52,980 nt of DNA from Paenibacillus solanacearum (GTDB taxonomy: Bacteria > Bacillota > Bacilli > Paenibacillales > NBRC-103111): NCBI RefSeq assembly GCF_910593845.1, contig NZ_CAJVAS010000043.1, positions 1 through 52,980 on the forward strand. Direction: 5' to 3'. Numbering within the stretch: position 1 is the first letter of the stretch; every line of letters starts with the position of its first letter. A program made the translations under genes and the position numbers. Shown here piece by piece: positions 16,871 to 25,377 of the stretch. A model generated the notes under the pieces. That model made no database searches. It had not been told where the DNA came from and saw only the letters and a program-made list of their open reading frames with translations.

Positions 16871-18043
16871 ATGATCTATTTTCTGCTGTTTTACGCCATC
16901 GTATATATGGGAAACGCCGTTTACGGCACGTATATTCCCGTTTATTTTCAATCCATTGGCGCGACTCCATCGCAAATCGGAACGCTGTTGAGCCTGGGGC
17001 CGCTGGTCGCCGTGCTGGCGCAGCCGATATGGGGAACCGTCTCGGACCGGGCGAAGACGAAAAATGCCATACTGGCCATCCTGCTGATCGGCAGCGGGGC
17101 AGCCATTTTGCTGTTTCCTTTATCCCATATGTTTTACTACTTGCTGTTGATGGTGTGCTTGTTCACTTTTTTCCAGACATCCATCTTCGCCATCAGCGAT
17201 GCGATAACGCTGGAGGAGCTGGAAAAGCATAAAACATGGTCGTTCGGCTCGATTCGCATGGGCGGCACGTTCGGATTCGCCGCGATGTCCATCACCTTCG
17301 GCTTTCTGGCCAAGTCTGACATCAATTACTTGTTTCCCGTCTACGCGGCGGTGATGCTGGCGTCCCTCGTGCTGCTTTCCCGCTTCCCGCGGATTGCCGG
17401 TTATCAGTCGGGAGGCAGCAAGATGCAGATGTCGGTTTTATTCAAAAATCGCAAGCTGATGACCTATATGGGAATCAATCTGCTTTTGCAAATTACGCTT
17501 GGCTACTATTACTCGTTCTTTCCCGTTTACTTTCGGGACATGGGCGGAGACAATGTGCTGCTGGGCTGGTCCATGGTCATCTCGTCGCTGAGCGAAATTC
17601 CGTTTTTGCTGTTCGCCAACCGGCTGTTCCAACGCGTTCGGATGACGCATATATTGCTCGTTTCGAGCGTTGCTGCCGCGCTGCGCTGGTTTCTGTTCTC
17701 GTTCACCGATCAACCGGCGTGGATGCTTCCGGCGCAGGTGCTTCACGGGCTGATCTTCATCGTGCTCTCCGTCACGATGGCAATGTACATCAACCGGGAA
17801 GTGCCGAAGGAGCTGAAAGCGAGCGGACAAACGTTGAACGGGCTTCTCAGTCTGGGCGTCGCGCGCATTATTGGCAGCTTTGCCGGCGGATTCGCCAGCG
17901 AAGCGTTCGGCATGCGCACCGTGTTTTACTACAACGGCTGGATTGCGGTGTTGTGCTCAGCGTGCATCGTCTTCATTAGCATGAGGGCGGACCGGGACGG
18001 TTCCGGCAAGGAAGCGGGCAATACAAAGGGGGCGGTGTCATGA
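16871..18043 (+). CDS. MFS transporter (LacY/nucleoside-symporter-like)
   Basis: A 390-residue, 12-helix membrane transporter. The loop after helix 2 carries the MFS A-motif-like GTVSDRAKTKN, and the opening IPVYFQSIGATPSQIG matches the MFS_1_like/LacY-type group. I choose ATG 16871, which begins directly with helix 1; the open frame extends to TTG 16778 without a ribosome binding site. The substrate may be a sugar or nucleoside, but this is not determinable. The stop codon overlaps the start of the Nudix gene (ATGA), so the two are translationally coupled. Confidence 0.88.
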   Translation: MIYFLLFYAIVYMGNAVYGTYIPVYFQSIGATPSQIGTLLSLGPLVAVLAQPIWGTVSDRAKTKNAILAILLIGSGAAILLFPLSHMFYYLLLMVCLFTFFQTSIFAISDAITLEELEKHKTWSFGSIRMGGTFGFAAMSITFGFLAKSDINYLFPVYAAVMLASLVLLSRFPRIAGYQSGGSKMQMSVLFKNRKLMTYMGINLLLQITLGYYYSFFPVYFRDMGGDNVLLGWSMVISSLSEIPFLLFANRLFQRVRMTHILLVSSVAAALRWFLFSFTDQPAWMLPAQVLHGLIFIVLSVTMAMYINREVPKELKASGQTLNGLLSLGVARIIGSFAGGFASEAFGMRTVFYYNGWIAVLCSACIVFISMRADRDGSGKEAGNTKGAVS

Positions 18044-18663
18044 TTGCAAGCGATTCGATCGTAACCGCGGGGGTGTTCCTGAACTGCCGCGGTCTTTTCC
18101 CGTTTCAGGTTGGTCCGACGAAACAAGGAACTACGCTAGGCGTTGTCCGCATCGGAGGGCACAGGGAAGACGGGGAAACCGGCTGGCAATGCGCCGCGCG
18201 CGAAGCGCTGGAGGAAGCGGCCGTACAGGCGCTGCCGGTCACGCCGCCGGCGACGTATTGGTATGATGCGTCCGCTGAGCCGGAACTAGCGCCGCGCGAC
18301 TGGCTGCTGGTTGACGACGCTGTGCCGATCCTGGTCGGCATTCGCGAGTCGAGCCGTCTGCTCGCTCCGATCTATTTGGCCTATACGGAAGATACGCCCG
18401 TTCCGTCTGCGGAGGCCAAAGCACTGCTGCTGTTGAGTCCTGCCGATATCGCGGCTCTGATCGACCGACCGCAGACGCTTGAGCAATTTATCGCGTCGGG
18501 AGGAAAAGCTCTCATCAAACAAGACATTCCGATGCATCTCCCGCTTGAACCTTTCCCGCAAGTTCGGATGCTTCACACCTTGCTGCAAAAGCATCCGGAT
18601 ATCGCCCTCCCGCGTGAAAACAAACAACGCACGGATGGGTCGGGCTGTGAACCAAACGGCTGA
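18040..18663 (+). CDS. Nudix hydrolase domain protein
   Basis: A 207-residue protein with a Nudix box at residues 40-62: GHREDGE, then REALEEA. The final glycine of the consensus is replaced by alanine (EEAAV). Nudix enzymes hydrolyse nucleoside diphosphates linked to another moiety. The gene overlaps the MFS stop by four bases (ATGA), suggesting coupled synthesis and perhaps a metabolite imported by the transporter. The C-terminal 110 residues are variable. Confidence 0.87.
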   Translation: MIASDSIVTAGVFLNCRGLFPFQVGPTKQGTTLGVVRIGGHREDGETGWQCAAREALEEAAVQALPVTPPATYWYDASAEPELAPRDWLLVDDAVPILVGIRESSRLLAPIYLAYTEDTPVPSAEAKALLLLSPADIAALIDRPQTLEQFIASGGKALIKQDIPMHLPLEPFPQVRMLHTLLQKHPDIALPRENKQRTDGSGCEPNG

Positions 18664-18698
18664 CGAGTTTCCGTAATCCGGCAGTAGTTTGCAACTTA

Positions 18699-18727
18699 TT
18701 GGCACCCGGCACCGTCTTGTATATATA
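18699..18727 (+). promoter_or_regulatory. sigma-A promoter of the BNR lipoprotein gene
   Basis: TTGGCA at 18699-18704, a 17-base spacer and TATATA at 18722-18727, ending 22 bases before ATG 18750. Confidence 0.55.
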
Positions 18728-18749
18728 ACAACAAGAGGAGTGAGGGCGG

Positions 18750-20015
18750 ATGAAGAAGCTGAATAAGATGACCGGAGTCGTTCTCCTAACTTTGGCCTTG
18801 ACCGCGGCTGCAGGCTGTGGGAGCCAAGCTGCCCCGGGCCAAGCGGGAGACGCGAATGCCAATACAGGTACGGGCGGAGGAGCGCCGGATTCGCATGTCG
18901 AAACTCCCGCTCCGCCGGGCAGCGGGGCTGCGACGACACCAACGCCAGCGCAAAATAATCAGGCGGGCGGAACCGCGAACCCGTCGAAGCCGTCCGAGCA
19001 GCAAGTGTCGATGGACCATATTACCGCGGTTCGGCTCATTAATCCGCAATCCGGCTGGATTGGCGGCAGCGGCTGGATCGCACGCACGGATGACAGCGGG
19101 AAGCAGTGGAAGGTCCAGTATGAGGGGAAACAGGCGGTGGAGCAGTTGTTTGCCTTGAACGGCGAGCAGGCGTGGGCCGTGTTGAGTCCGAATTCCGCCG
19201 ATTCGAAGGAACGCCGTCTGCTGCATACAAGTGACGGCGGAGCGCGGTGGTCCGAAGACGGTACGCTGCCGAGCGGCGCGTTTCTTCATTTTGTCTCGCC
19301 GCAGGAGGCGTTTGCCGGGAATGCGTACTCGTCCAACGGAGGGAAAAGCTGGAGCACGCTGAAGGTGCCGGACCGTATGGTCGGCGACGCTTACTTTCAC
19401 GATCGTAACAATGGCTGGGCTGTGACCACGGACAACAAAAAAGTCGCGGTGCAGCGCACCGTCGATGGCGGCACGACATGGAAACCGGTCATGTCGCGGG
19501 ATTTGACCGATTCGCTGACCGGCGCGGTGATTCGCTCCGCAGGAACGGACGATGCGTGGGTAGAGTTGATCGGCGGCTCAGGCATGTCGCAAACGTCGTA
19601 TTCGTTATTCCATACGTCTGACGGGGGAACGAGCTGGACGACGGTTATCGCCAATGCGACGGCAGGGGCAGGACCGGCGCCGGGTTTCCCGCCAAACGAC
19701 AACAGCGGCCACAAGAACAACGGCTCCAAGCCGGGAGCGCTCTATGTCGTCAGCCCGAAGGTGGCCTTCATGGGAGGGTTCTGTCCTGCTTGCGATCGTC
19801 CGAACACAGTCGGATGGACGACGGACGGAGGCAAGACATGGAACAACGGCAGCGAAGAACTACCAGGCTACGGCGGCGCGCTGCTTGCGATCAGCGATGC
19901 CGAGCACGGATGGCTCATCAGCAACGATCATGATCAGCCGCCGGTGATGTACACCACATTCGATGGTGGTCGCCATTGGACCCAGGCGCATACGTTCGAC
20001 CGGCCGTCGTCGTGA
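18750..20015 (+). CDS. lipoprotein with BNR/YCF48-like beta-propeller
   Basis: A 421-residue exported lipoprotein. The signal peptide ends in the lipobox TAAAGC, and a Gly/Pro/Thr/Asn-rich spacer (about residues 25-85) leads to a repeat domain. At least five Asp-box-like turns are visible: TSDGGARW, TVDGGTTW, TSDGGTSW, TTDGGKTW and TFDGGRHW. Such repeats build beta-propellers as in sialidases and the photosystem assembly factor YCF48. No sialidase catalytic arginines are evident, so a binding or assembly role is more likely. AGAGGAG precedes ATG 18750. It is followed by a small membrane protein gene in the same direction. Confidence 0.85.
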   Translation: MKKLNKMTGVVLLTLALTAAAGCGSQAAPGQAGDANANTGTGGGAPDSHVETPAPPGSGAATTPTPAQNNQAGGTANPSKPSEQQVSMDHITAVRLINPQSGWIGGSGWIARTDDSGKQWKVQYEGKQAVEQLFALNGEQAWAVLSPNSADSKERRLLHTSDGGARWSEDGTLPSGAFLHFVSPQEAFAGNAYSSNGGKSWSTLKVPDRMVGDAYFHDRNNGWAVTTDNKKVAVQRTVDGGTTWKPVMSRDLTDSLTGAVIRSAGTDDAWVELIGGSGMSQTSYSLFHTSDGGTSWTTVIANATAGAGPAPGFPPNDNSGHKNNGSKPGALYVVSPKVAFMGGFCPACDRPNTVGWTTDGGKTWNNGSEELPGYGGALLAISDAEHGWLISNDHDQPPVMYTTFDGGRHWTQAHTFDRPSS

Positions 20016-20065
20016 TGCGCGCCCGCACGGGCGGTGGCGGCGATGCGGCATCAGAGGAGGGGCGA

Positions 20066-20371
20066 ATGAAACAACTCGGATGGATGACGGCGGAATGGCT
20101 TCGCATCCTGCTTATTCTCGTCATAGGCTTGCCGCTGATGAATATGGCGGAGCTGCTGCTGCTTTCGCTGGTTGACGCCCAATGGAACGACGAGCGTGCC
20201 GGCCTCGCGCTGGCAGCCAATCTGCTCATCGTGTTCGTGATGTACCGCAACAAGCTGCAGTTCGGAGGATGGTACCGAAGTCCCCGCAACCGGCCGCTGC
20301 AGCGCCGGACGACTTGGCTGCTGGCGGTCGTCTCCGTCATCTTGCTGCTGGCCGCAATCGAATCATCATAG
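20066..20371 (+). CDS. small membrane protein of unknown function
   Basis: A 101-residue protein with three probable membrane helices (about residues 10-35, 45-62 and 80-98) separated by short basic loops. GAGGAGGGG precedes ATG 20066, which decides this start over the longer frame from 19976. It begins 50 bases after the BNR lipoprotein and a terminator follows, so the two likely form one transcript. No family recognised. Confidence 0.72.
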   Translation: MKQLGWMTAEWLRILLILVIGLPLMNMAELLLLSLVDAQWNDERAGLALAANLLIVFVMYRNKLQFGGWYRSPRNRPLQRRTTWLLAVVSVILLLAAIESS

Positions 20372-20386
20372 TCTGATCTTGTTAAG

Positions 20387-20429
20387 AAAGCCGGCTGTAC
20401 GGGCGATGGTGCCCGGACGGCCGGCTTTT
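20387..20429 (+). terminator. Rho-independent terminator
   Basis: AAAGCCGGC / GCCGGCTTT, a nine-base perfect stem with an internal smaller hairpin in the loop, followed by TTC. Confidence 0.8.
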
Positions 20430-20601
20430 CGCATGGTTGGCAGCACGCGTAGATGGTTCCTCTGTAAAAGCGACGCGATCGTTAATCTTGTCATTCTCAT
20501 CATTTTCGACAACCGGAAACAGTCGATGGAGGCATGTCACTTGTCTGCGCCATTCCGCAAATCGGAGAAAAGCTAGACGGCGTTACCCAATAAAAGCCAG
20601 C

Positions 20602-20615
20602 TGCAAGCGCTTTAA
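20602..20615 (+). promoter_or_regulatory. cre-like site before the esterase gene
   Basis: TGCAAGCGCTTTAA differs at two positions from the CcpA site consensus TGWAANCGNTNWCA. It lies nine bases upstream of the -35 box of the following promoter. Confidence 0.3.
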
Positions 20616-20623
20616 TAAAACGA

Positions 20624-20652
20624 TTGACAGCATATTTTCCGTCATTTATAGT
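20624..20652 (+). promoter_or_regulatory. sigma-A promoter of the esterase lipoprotein gene
   Basis: Perfect TTGACA at 20624-20629, a 17-base spacer and TATAGT at 20647-20652, about 38 bases before the start codon. Confidence 0.75.
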
Positions 20653-20689
20653 TATTGTGTGAGTCAGATACGAGTCAATGGATGGTGGG

Positions 20690-21778
20690 ATGAATGTGCG
20701 CCATTTATTTCGAAAAAAAGGAGTCGTCGCATCGATGGGTATGCTTATGCTGCTTGCGGCCGTAGTGAACGTGACGGGCTGCAGTTCCGGTGAGAAAGCG
20801 CAGCCGAATGTTCAGTCTGCGCCGGTGCCCTCGGAGGAAGGTGACGTGTCCGGCGAGGCGCCTGCTTCGGCACAGCCGGCATCGTTTGTCGCCCCGAAGG
20901 GAGTAAAATTGTTCGAGGATGTGGAGATCGGGACCGCCGGAAACCGCAAGCTGCACACATCGATCGCCATTCCGGATACGCCGCCCGAGAGCCCGCTCCC
21001 CGTCATGGTCTATATTCACGGCGGCGGCTGGAATCACGGCAACAGGAAGGACGCGCTCCGTTCGATCAGCGGATACGTGACCAAGCGAGGGTATGTCGGC
21101 GTATCGGTGGAATATCGGCTTACGCCTGAAGCGCCGTTTCCGGCACAGATTCAAGACGTGAAGCTGGCTATCCGCTTCCTGAGGGCGCATGCCGAGCAGT
21201 ACCATCTCGATCCGAGCCGCATTGGCGTGTGGGGCGTTTCGGCCGGAGGGCACCTTGCTTCCCTGCTCGGAACGACGGGCGACTTACCGCCGAATCAAGA
21301 AGTAACGCTGGACAACGGCCACCAAGTGAAGAGTCTCGATCTCGGGGGGACCGGCGGCTGGCAGCCATATTCCGATCAGGTTCAGGCGGTGGCCGATTGG
21401 TACGGACCGGCGGATTTCACAACGCCGGAAGCGGACAAATATAAGTCGCTCACCGCGCTGCTTGGCAAGAAGAGCGCGCTTTCCGTCCCCGATCTGGCAA
21501 GGCTGGCGATGCCGGGGACGTATGCTTCTGCGAGCACGCCTCCGTTCTGGATACGGCACGGGGATGCGGACACGACGATTCCGCACGCCAATAGCGAGAA
21601 ATTTGCCAAGCAGTTGAAGGAAGCGGGGGTGCCGGTCGTTGATTTTAAGATCGTTCCCGGCCAGGGGCACGGCTTTAAAGGGGATGCCGCCGCCTTGTCA
21701 ACGGAGGAAGCGTGGGCGTTCATGGACCGGTATGTGAAGAACCGGGTCGTCACCGAGCCGATCTTGTACAAGAAATAA
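20690..21778 (+). CDS. lipoprotein alpha/beta-hydrolase (HSL/BD-FAE-type esterase)
   Basis: A 362-residue surface-anchored esterase. A basic start and hydrophobic core end in the lipobox VNVTGC, followed by a Ser/Glu/Pro-rich spacer. The hydrolase domain has the oxyanion motif YIHGGGW, the nucleophile elbow GVSAGG, the acid in HGDADTTIP and the histidine in GQGHGF. This arrangement fits carbohydrate or xylan acyl-esterases and HSL-type lipases. Starts at 20678 (ATG), 20690 (ATG), 20696 (GTG, best spaced from GGTGGG) and 20735 (ATG after AAAGGAG) are all possible; the longer forms supply the basic signal-peptide start. Confidence 0.87.
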   Translation: MNVRHLFRKKGVVASMGMLMLLAAVVNVTGCSSGEKAQPNVQSAPVPSEEGDVSGEAPASAQPASFVAPKGVKLFEDVEIGTAGNRKLHTSIAIPDTPPESPLPVMVYIHGGGWNHGNRKDALRSISGYVTKRGYVGVSVEYRLTPEAPFPAQIQDVKLAIRFLRAHAEQYHLDPSRIGVWGVSAGGHLASLLGTTGDLPPNQEVTLDNGHQVKSLDLGGTGGWQPYSDQVQAVADWYGPADFTTPEADKYKSLTALLGKKSALSVPDLARLAMPGTYASASTPPFWIRHGDADTTIPHANSEKFAKQLKEAGVPVVDFKIVPGQGHGFKGDAAALSTEEAWAFMDRYVKNRVVTEPILYKK

Positions 21779-21826
21779 GACTGCTTCCAACCGGTAAGCG
21801 CTGACGTTCGAACAGGGGATAACAAC

Positions 21827-21864
21827 AACAACGGACTTGTCCTTTAGGGGGCAAGTCCGTTGTT
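21827..21864. terminator. bidirectional terminator
   Basis: A 13-base perfect inverted repeat (AACAACGGACTTG / CAAGTCCGTTGTT) between two convergent genes; it can end both transcripts. Confidence 0.85.
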
Positions 21865-21868
21865 CATC

Positions 21869-22180
21869 TTATTTCGATCCGAGATTTTGAAAGCTGAATA
21901 CGATGGTCAGCATACCGAACACGGTAATATATAATCCTCTGGACACAGGCAGAAAAGTAAACGGCATAATGGCAAACACAAGGCCTGCAAGCAAGGTCAA
22001 TAGATTCGGCAGTGCGTCTCCTTTGCTTTGGGTATATGCCCATAGCGAGCACACGATTTGCACCGCACCGAGCCCTACGCATATCCAGAGCGCGACGGGA
22101 TGGTCGGCGAAGCCGATCACCCAGGGAGCAGCCAGAAACCAGAGACCGAATAGAGCTGTTAAGAGGCATCTTGTTTTCAT
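21869..22180 (-). CDS. SPW-repeat-type small membrane protein
   Basis: A 103-residue protein with four predicted membrane helices. The segment LAAPWVIGFADHP resembles the SPW motif (SPWxxGF) of short bacterial membrane proteins. GGAGGTG stands six bases before the ATG. The function of this family is unknown. It is convergent with the esterase gene and divergent from the following GNAT. Confidence 0.75.
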   Translation of the reverse strand: MKTRCLLTALFGLWFLAAPWVIGFADHPVALWICVGLGAVQIVCSLWAYTQSKGDALPNLLTLLAGLVFAIMPFTFLPVSRGLYITVFGMLTIVFSFQNLGSK

Positions 22181-22299
22181 ACGGCACCTCCAAACTTTAT
22201 TTAGCTTCCCTACATGTATATGCGTGAATTATGATAATTGGTAAGAAAAGTTAAGGATGATTTGATGAAATATCGAGGGATGGCGAAGGAGGAAATCAA

Positions 22300-22776
22300 A
22301 TGATAATACGGCACATGGAACCGGAGGACTGCGGAGCGATTATAGCGGTGGCGGCTCACTGGTGGGGGAGCAGCTATACGAGCGATATGTTTTCGAGCTG
22401 GTATATTCGTCATTTTCGGGACACGTGCCTTGTGGCTGAAGAGGAAGGGCGTATGGTCGGATTTCTGATGGGGTTCTGGTCGCAGACGTTGCCGGACGAG
22501 GCGTATATCCGCATCGTGATGGTCGATCCGGCGGCTCGGGGACAAGGGATCGGACGAGCGCTGTACGAGAAGCTGTTTGAACAGGCGATCGCATCGGGCC
22601 GGACGACCGTACGATGCGTCACGGCTCCCTGGAAGAAAGATTCCATCGCATTTCACACGAAGCTAGGGTTCCGTATCGAACCGCAGCAGCAGGAGCTGGA
22701 AGGCGTTCCCGTATGCTTAAACTATGACGGGCGTGGAGGCCAGCGGGTCATGTTCGCCAGGCGGTTGTCTCGTTAG
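22300..22776 (+). CDS. GNAT family N-acetyltransferase
   Basis: A 158-residue single-domain acetyltransferase. The acetyl-CoA loop is VDPAARGQGIGRALYEKL (RGQGIG), preceded by the conserved strand IRIVMV, and the C-terminal FHTKLGF block is typical. AAGGAGG precedes ATG 22300. The substrate is not predictable. Confidence 0.9.
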   Translation: MIIRHMEPEDCGAIIAVAAHWWGSSYTSDMFSSWYIRHFRDTCLVAEEEGRMVGFLMGFWSQTLPDEAYIRIVMVDPAARGQGIGRALYEKLFEQAIASGRTTVRCVTAPWKKDSIAFHTKLGFRIEPQQQELEGVPVCLNYDGRGGQRVMFARRLSR

Positions 22777-22936
22777 CCGACAGCGAGCGGTCTTTTCGTC
22801 TTATGTAAGCTTCCTGATTGTCTCCAAAAACCATCCTGAAATCAATGCATTAGCCGAAAGTCGTTAATATCGCGTGTATAATTTTACATTTATTCGCAAA
22901 AGATTAAGAAAAAGTTAGGATAGGAGGTTGTGACCT

Positions 22937-23260
22937 ATGCAGCAACAAGACAATAACCAACAACAAGACAATAACCAGCAACAAGACAATGGCCAGCAGC
23001 AGCTAGAAGAAAAAATAGAGCAGGCTGCGAAGCAAGCCCAGCAAGTCTCGGAGCAAACGGAGCAGCTGGCGCAAGATGTGAGTGCCATGAAGCTGGAACA
23101 AATCCAACAGCAGGTAGAGCAAAACTCCCAGCAACTGCAGCAGCTTCAACAAGAGCTCCAGCAATCGGATTCGGGTTCGAATTCAAATCAGAATTCAAAT
23201 CCAAATTCGAATGCAGAGCCGGGTTCGGATTCGAACTCGGATTCCAATCAACAGCAGTAG
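22937..23260 (+). CDS. Gln/Asn-rich coiled-coil protein of unknown function
   Basis: A 107-residue, very biased protein: about one third glutamine. Residues 2-19 are three hexapeptide repeats of the type QQQDNN, residues 23-78 form a Gln/Glu/Leu-rich amphipathic stretch expected to be coiled coil, and the last 30 residues are Ser/Asn/Asp with a QQQ end. There is no signal peptide or membrane helix. AGGAGG nine bases before ATG 22937 and a terminator after the gene argue that it is a real gene. Similar biased proteins occur among spore and cell-surface proteins of Bacillales, but nothing here proves such a role. Confidence 0.75.
   Translation: MQQQDNNQQQDNNQQQDNGQQQLEEKIEQAAKQAQQVSEQTEQLAQDVSAMKLEQIQQQVEQNSQQLQQLQQELQQSDSGSNSNQNSNPNSNAEPGSDSNSDSNQQQ
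22940..22993 (+). repeat. three tandem 18-bp units inside the Gln-rich gene
   Basis: Units 22940-22957, 22958-22975 and 22976-22993 share the pattern CARCAACAAGACAATRRC and encode QQQDNN, QQQDNN and QQQDNG. Such in-frame tandem repeats can change copy number by slippage. Confidence 0.85.
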
Positions 23261-23288
23261 GACGCGGCAAGGATACAGATGAAAGCCC

Positions 23289-23335
23289 AAAGACTCATGT
23301 CACCCCTCAGATGAGAAGGAAACATGAGTCTTTTT
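23289..23335. terminator. bidirectional terminator
   Basis: AAGACTCATGT / ACATGAGTCTT, an 11-base stem with T-rich flanks, between the Gln-rich gene and the convergent siderophore operon. Confidence 0.85.
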
Positions 23336-23375
23336 CATGTGAGCGCGTTGCTCGATGGAGAACATCATCGACGGC

Positions 23376-24359
23376 CTACTTTATGCGTCGTAGCCGCTCC
23401 CGCCGCAGCAAGTAGACGAAATAAGGAGCGCCGATGATCGCGGTCATGATCCCGACGGGAACTTCCCTTGGGGTGATCACGATGCGCCCGATGCAGTCTC
23501 CGAGCAGCATCAGATTCGCGCCGATCAGCGCAGAGAGCGGGATGAGCCATTGGTTTCTTGAGCCTATTAAGCTTCGGGCCATATGCGGGGCGATCAGTCC
23601 GACGAAGCCGATCGCGCCTACTGCGGCAACGGAGATCCCGGCCAGCGCGACGGCCAGCAATAGAAGCCAGAATCGCTGGCGAATCGTATCCAGACCCAGG
23701 GAGATACTCGTTTCGTCGCCCAGCAGGAACACGTTCAGCTTGCCCGAGCTTAGCCATGCAGCCGGAAGCAGCAGGGCGATCCAGGGCAGGAGGGAGAGAG
23801 CTTCCCTCCATCCCCGGCCCCATAAGCTGCCTGACAGCCAGAGCAGCACCGTGTTGATGTTCGTCGGATGCGTGACGATCAAATACTGCGTTCCCGCCTG
23901 GAGTACGGCGCCGATCGCGACGCCGACGAGCGCCAGGGCAGCGGGCGACAAGGTCAATCGCTTGCTGAGCAGAAGCAGCAGCGCAAACGCCGCTAAGGCT
24001 CCGGCCAAGGCGGCGGCGGGAAGCATGTAGCCCGGCGCCTTCGGGAACAGGAAGATGACGGCGGCGGCCACGAGCCCCGCCCCTTTCGTAATGCCGATGA
24101 CGTCGGGGCTGGCCAGCGGATTGCGGATGAGGCTTTGCAGAATAACGCCTCCGGCCGCCAGTCCGAATCCGGCGAGGATGCCGACGACAACCCGAGGCAA
24201 GCGGACTTCGTGAACGATATAATAGGTCGGGCTGTCCGGGTTCCACAAGCTTTCTCCCATACTGCGAAGCGGGATAGGCACGGTGCCTGCGCTGACGGAT
24301 ACGACGGACAGCACGAGCAGTGTGAACAGCGCGGTGATCAGCACAAGTCCTTTGCTCAT
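23376..24359 (-). CDS. FecCD-type siderophore ABC permease 2
   Basis: A 327-residue membrane protein of the BtuC/FecCD family with about nine or ten helices. Typical blocks are VRLPRVVVGILAGFGLAAGG, NPLASPDVIGITKGAG, GAIGFVGLIAPHMAR and the C-terminal EVPVGIMTAIIGAPYFVYLL. The start is fixed by GGAGGAG upstream of the ATG at 24359, which overlaps the stop of the preceding permease by four bases (ATGA). It forms the membrane channel with the next permease and is fed by the lipoprotein of the operon. Confidence 0.95.
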   Translation of the reverse strand: MSKGLVLITALFTLLVLSVVSVSAGTVPIPLRSMGESLWNPDSPTYYIVHEVRLPRVVVGILAGFGLAAGGVILQSLIRNPLASPDVIGITKGAGLVAAAVIFLFPKAPGYMLPAAALAGALAAFALLLLLSKRLTLSPAALALVGVAIGAVLQAGTQYLIVTHPTNINTVLLWLSGSLWGRGWREALSLLPWIALLLPAAWLSSGKLNVFLLGDETSISLGLDTIRQRFWLLLLAVALAGISVAAVGAIGFVGLIAPHMARSLIGSRNQWLIPLSALIGANLMLLGDCIGRIVITPREVPVGIMTAIIGAPYFVYLLRRERLRRIK

Positions 24360-25375
24360 CGGCCGGCTCCTCCTTTCTTGCGGGCCAAGTAGATGAAGAA
24401 CGGGCCGCCGATCGCGGAGGTGACGATTCCGACGGGAGACTCGAACGGAAAGGCGATCATTCGGCTGAGGACATCGGCGTAAACCAGCAGGGCGCCGCCG
24501 AGCAATCCGGTCAGCGGAACAAGCAGCGTCAGCCTGCTGCCGACGAGTGCCCGGGCGATATGCGGCACGATCAGGCATACGAAGCCGATCGGCCCGCAGA
24601 TGGCGACAGCCGAGCCGGCCATCACGATCACGAAGATCAGTCCCGCCGCTCTGACCATGCCGATGCGCTGGCCCAGCCCCGCCGCGACATCGTCTTCGAG
24701 CAGCAGCAGGCGGAAGGCGGGCAGCATGATCAGCAGCAGGAGCAGCCCGCCGAGGAAGAAGGGGAGCACGGCCTGTACTTGCGACCAACCTGCCTGACTG
24801 ACGGAGCCAACGAGCCAGAACATCATGCTGTCCGTCGAATATTGGTTGAATATGATCATGCATTCCGTGAAGGACGACAGTAGAAAATGCACCGCAATGC
24901 CGCCCAGTGCGAGCCGAATGTACTGCTTATGCTCCGATCCGCTGAGCAGCCAGACGAGCAAGGCTCCGCCTGCAGCTCCGCAAAAGGCGAGCGCCATGGA
25001 GCCGAGCAGCGGCATGCCGGTAAAGGTGACCAAGCCGAATACGACAGCCAGCGAAGCCCCGGCATTAATGCCGAACACATGCGGCGAGGCGAGCGGATTT
25101 TTGGTCGCGAGCTGCGTGAGCAGGCCGGCGAGCGCGAGCTGAATGCCGACAATGCAGGCCGCTAAGGTGCGAGGCAGGCGCAGCGTCTGAATATATAAGT
25201 CGATGTTGCCTTGATTCCGGTACGACAAAGCTTCGAACAGGGCGGTCCAGCTGACTTTGGCCGGCCCCCACTTCAAGCTGAGCAGCATCCCTGCGGCCAG
25301 CGCGAGGGTTGAGGCAGAAAACAAGAAGAGCAGAAACCAAGTGCGATTCTGCTTTTCCAGCGGCATATTAGCCAT
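24356..25375 (-). CDS. FecCD-type siderophore ABC permease 1
   Basis: A 339-residue permease of the same family, with LRLPRTLAACIVGIQLALAG, NPLASPHVFGINAGAS, GPIGFVCLIVPHIAR and ESPVGIVTSAIGGPFFIYL. It starts only two bases after the binding-protein gene and overlaps the second permease, so the three genes are one tightly coupled operon. There is no ATPase gene in the operon. B. subtilis systems such as yfiY-yfiZ-yfhA have the same lack and use a shared ATPase encoded elsewhere. Confidence 0.95.
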   Translation of the reverse strand: MANMPLEKQNRTWFLLFLFSASTLALAAGMLLSLKWGPAKVSWTALFEALSYRNQGNIDLYIQTLRLPRTLAACIVGIQLALAGLLTQLATKNPLASPHVFGINAGASLAVVFGLVTFTGMPLLGSMALAFCGAAGGALLVWLLSGSEHKQYIRLALGGIAVHFLLSSFTECMIIFNQYSTDSMMFWLVGSVSQAGWSQVQAVLPFFLGGLLLLLIMLPAFRLLLLEDDVAAGLGQRIGMVRAAGLIFVIVMAGSAVAICGPIGFVCLIVPHIARALVGSRLTLLVPLTGLLGGALLVYADVLSRMIAFPFESPVGIVTSAIGGPFFIYLARKKGGAGR

Positions 25376-25377
25376 CG

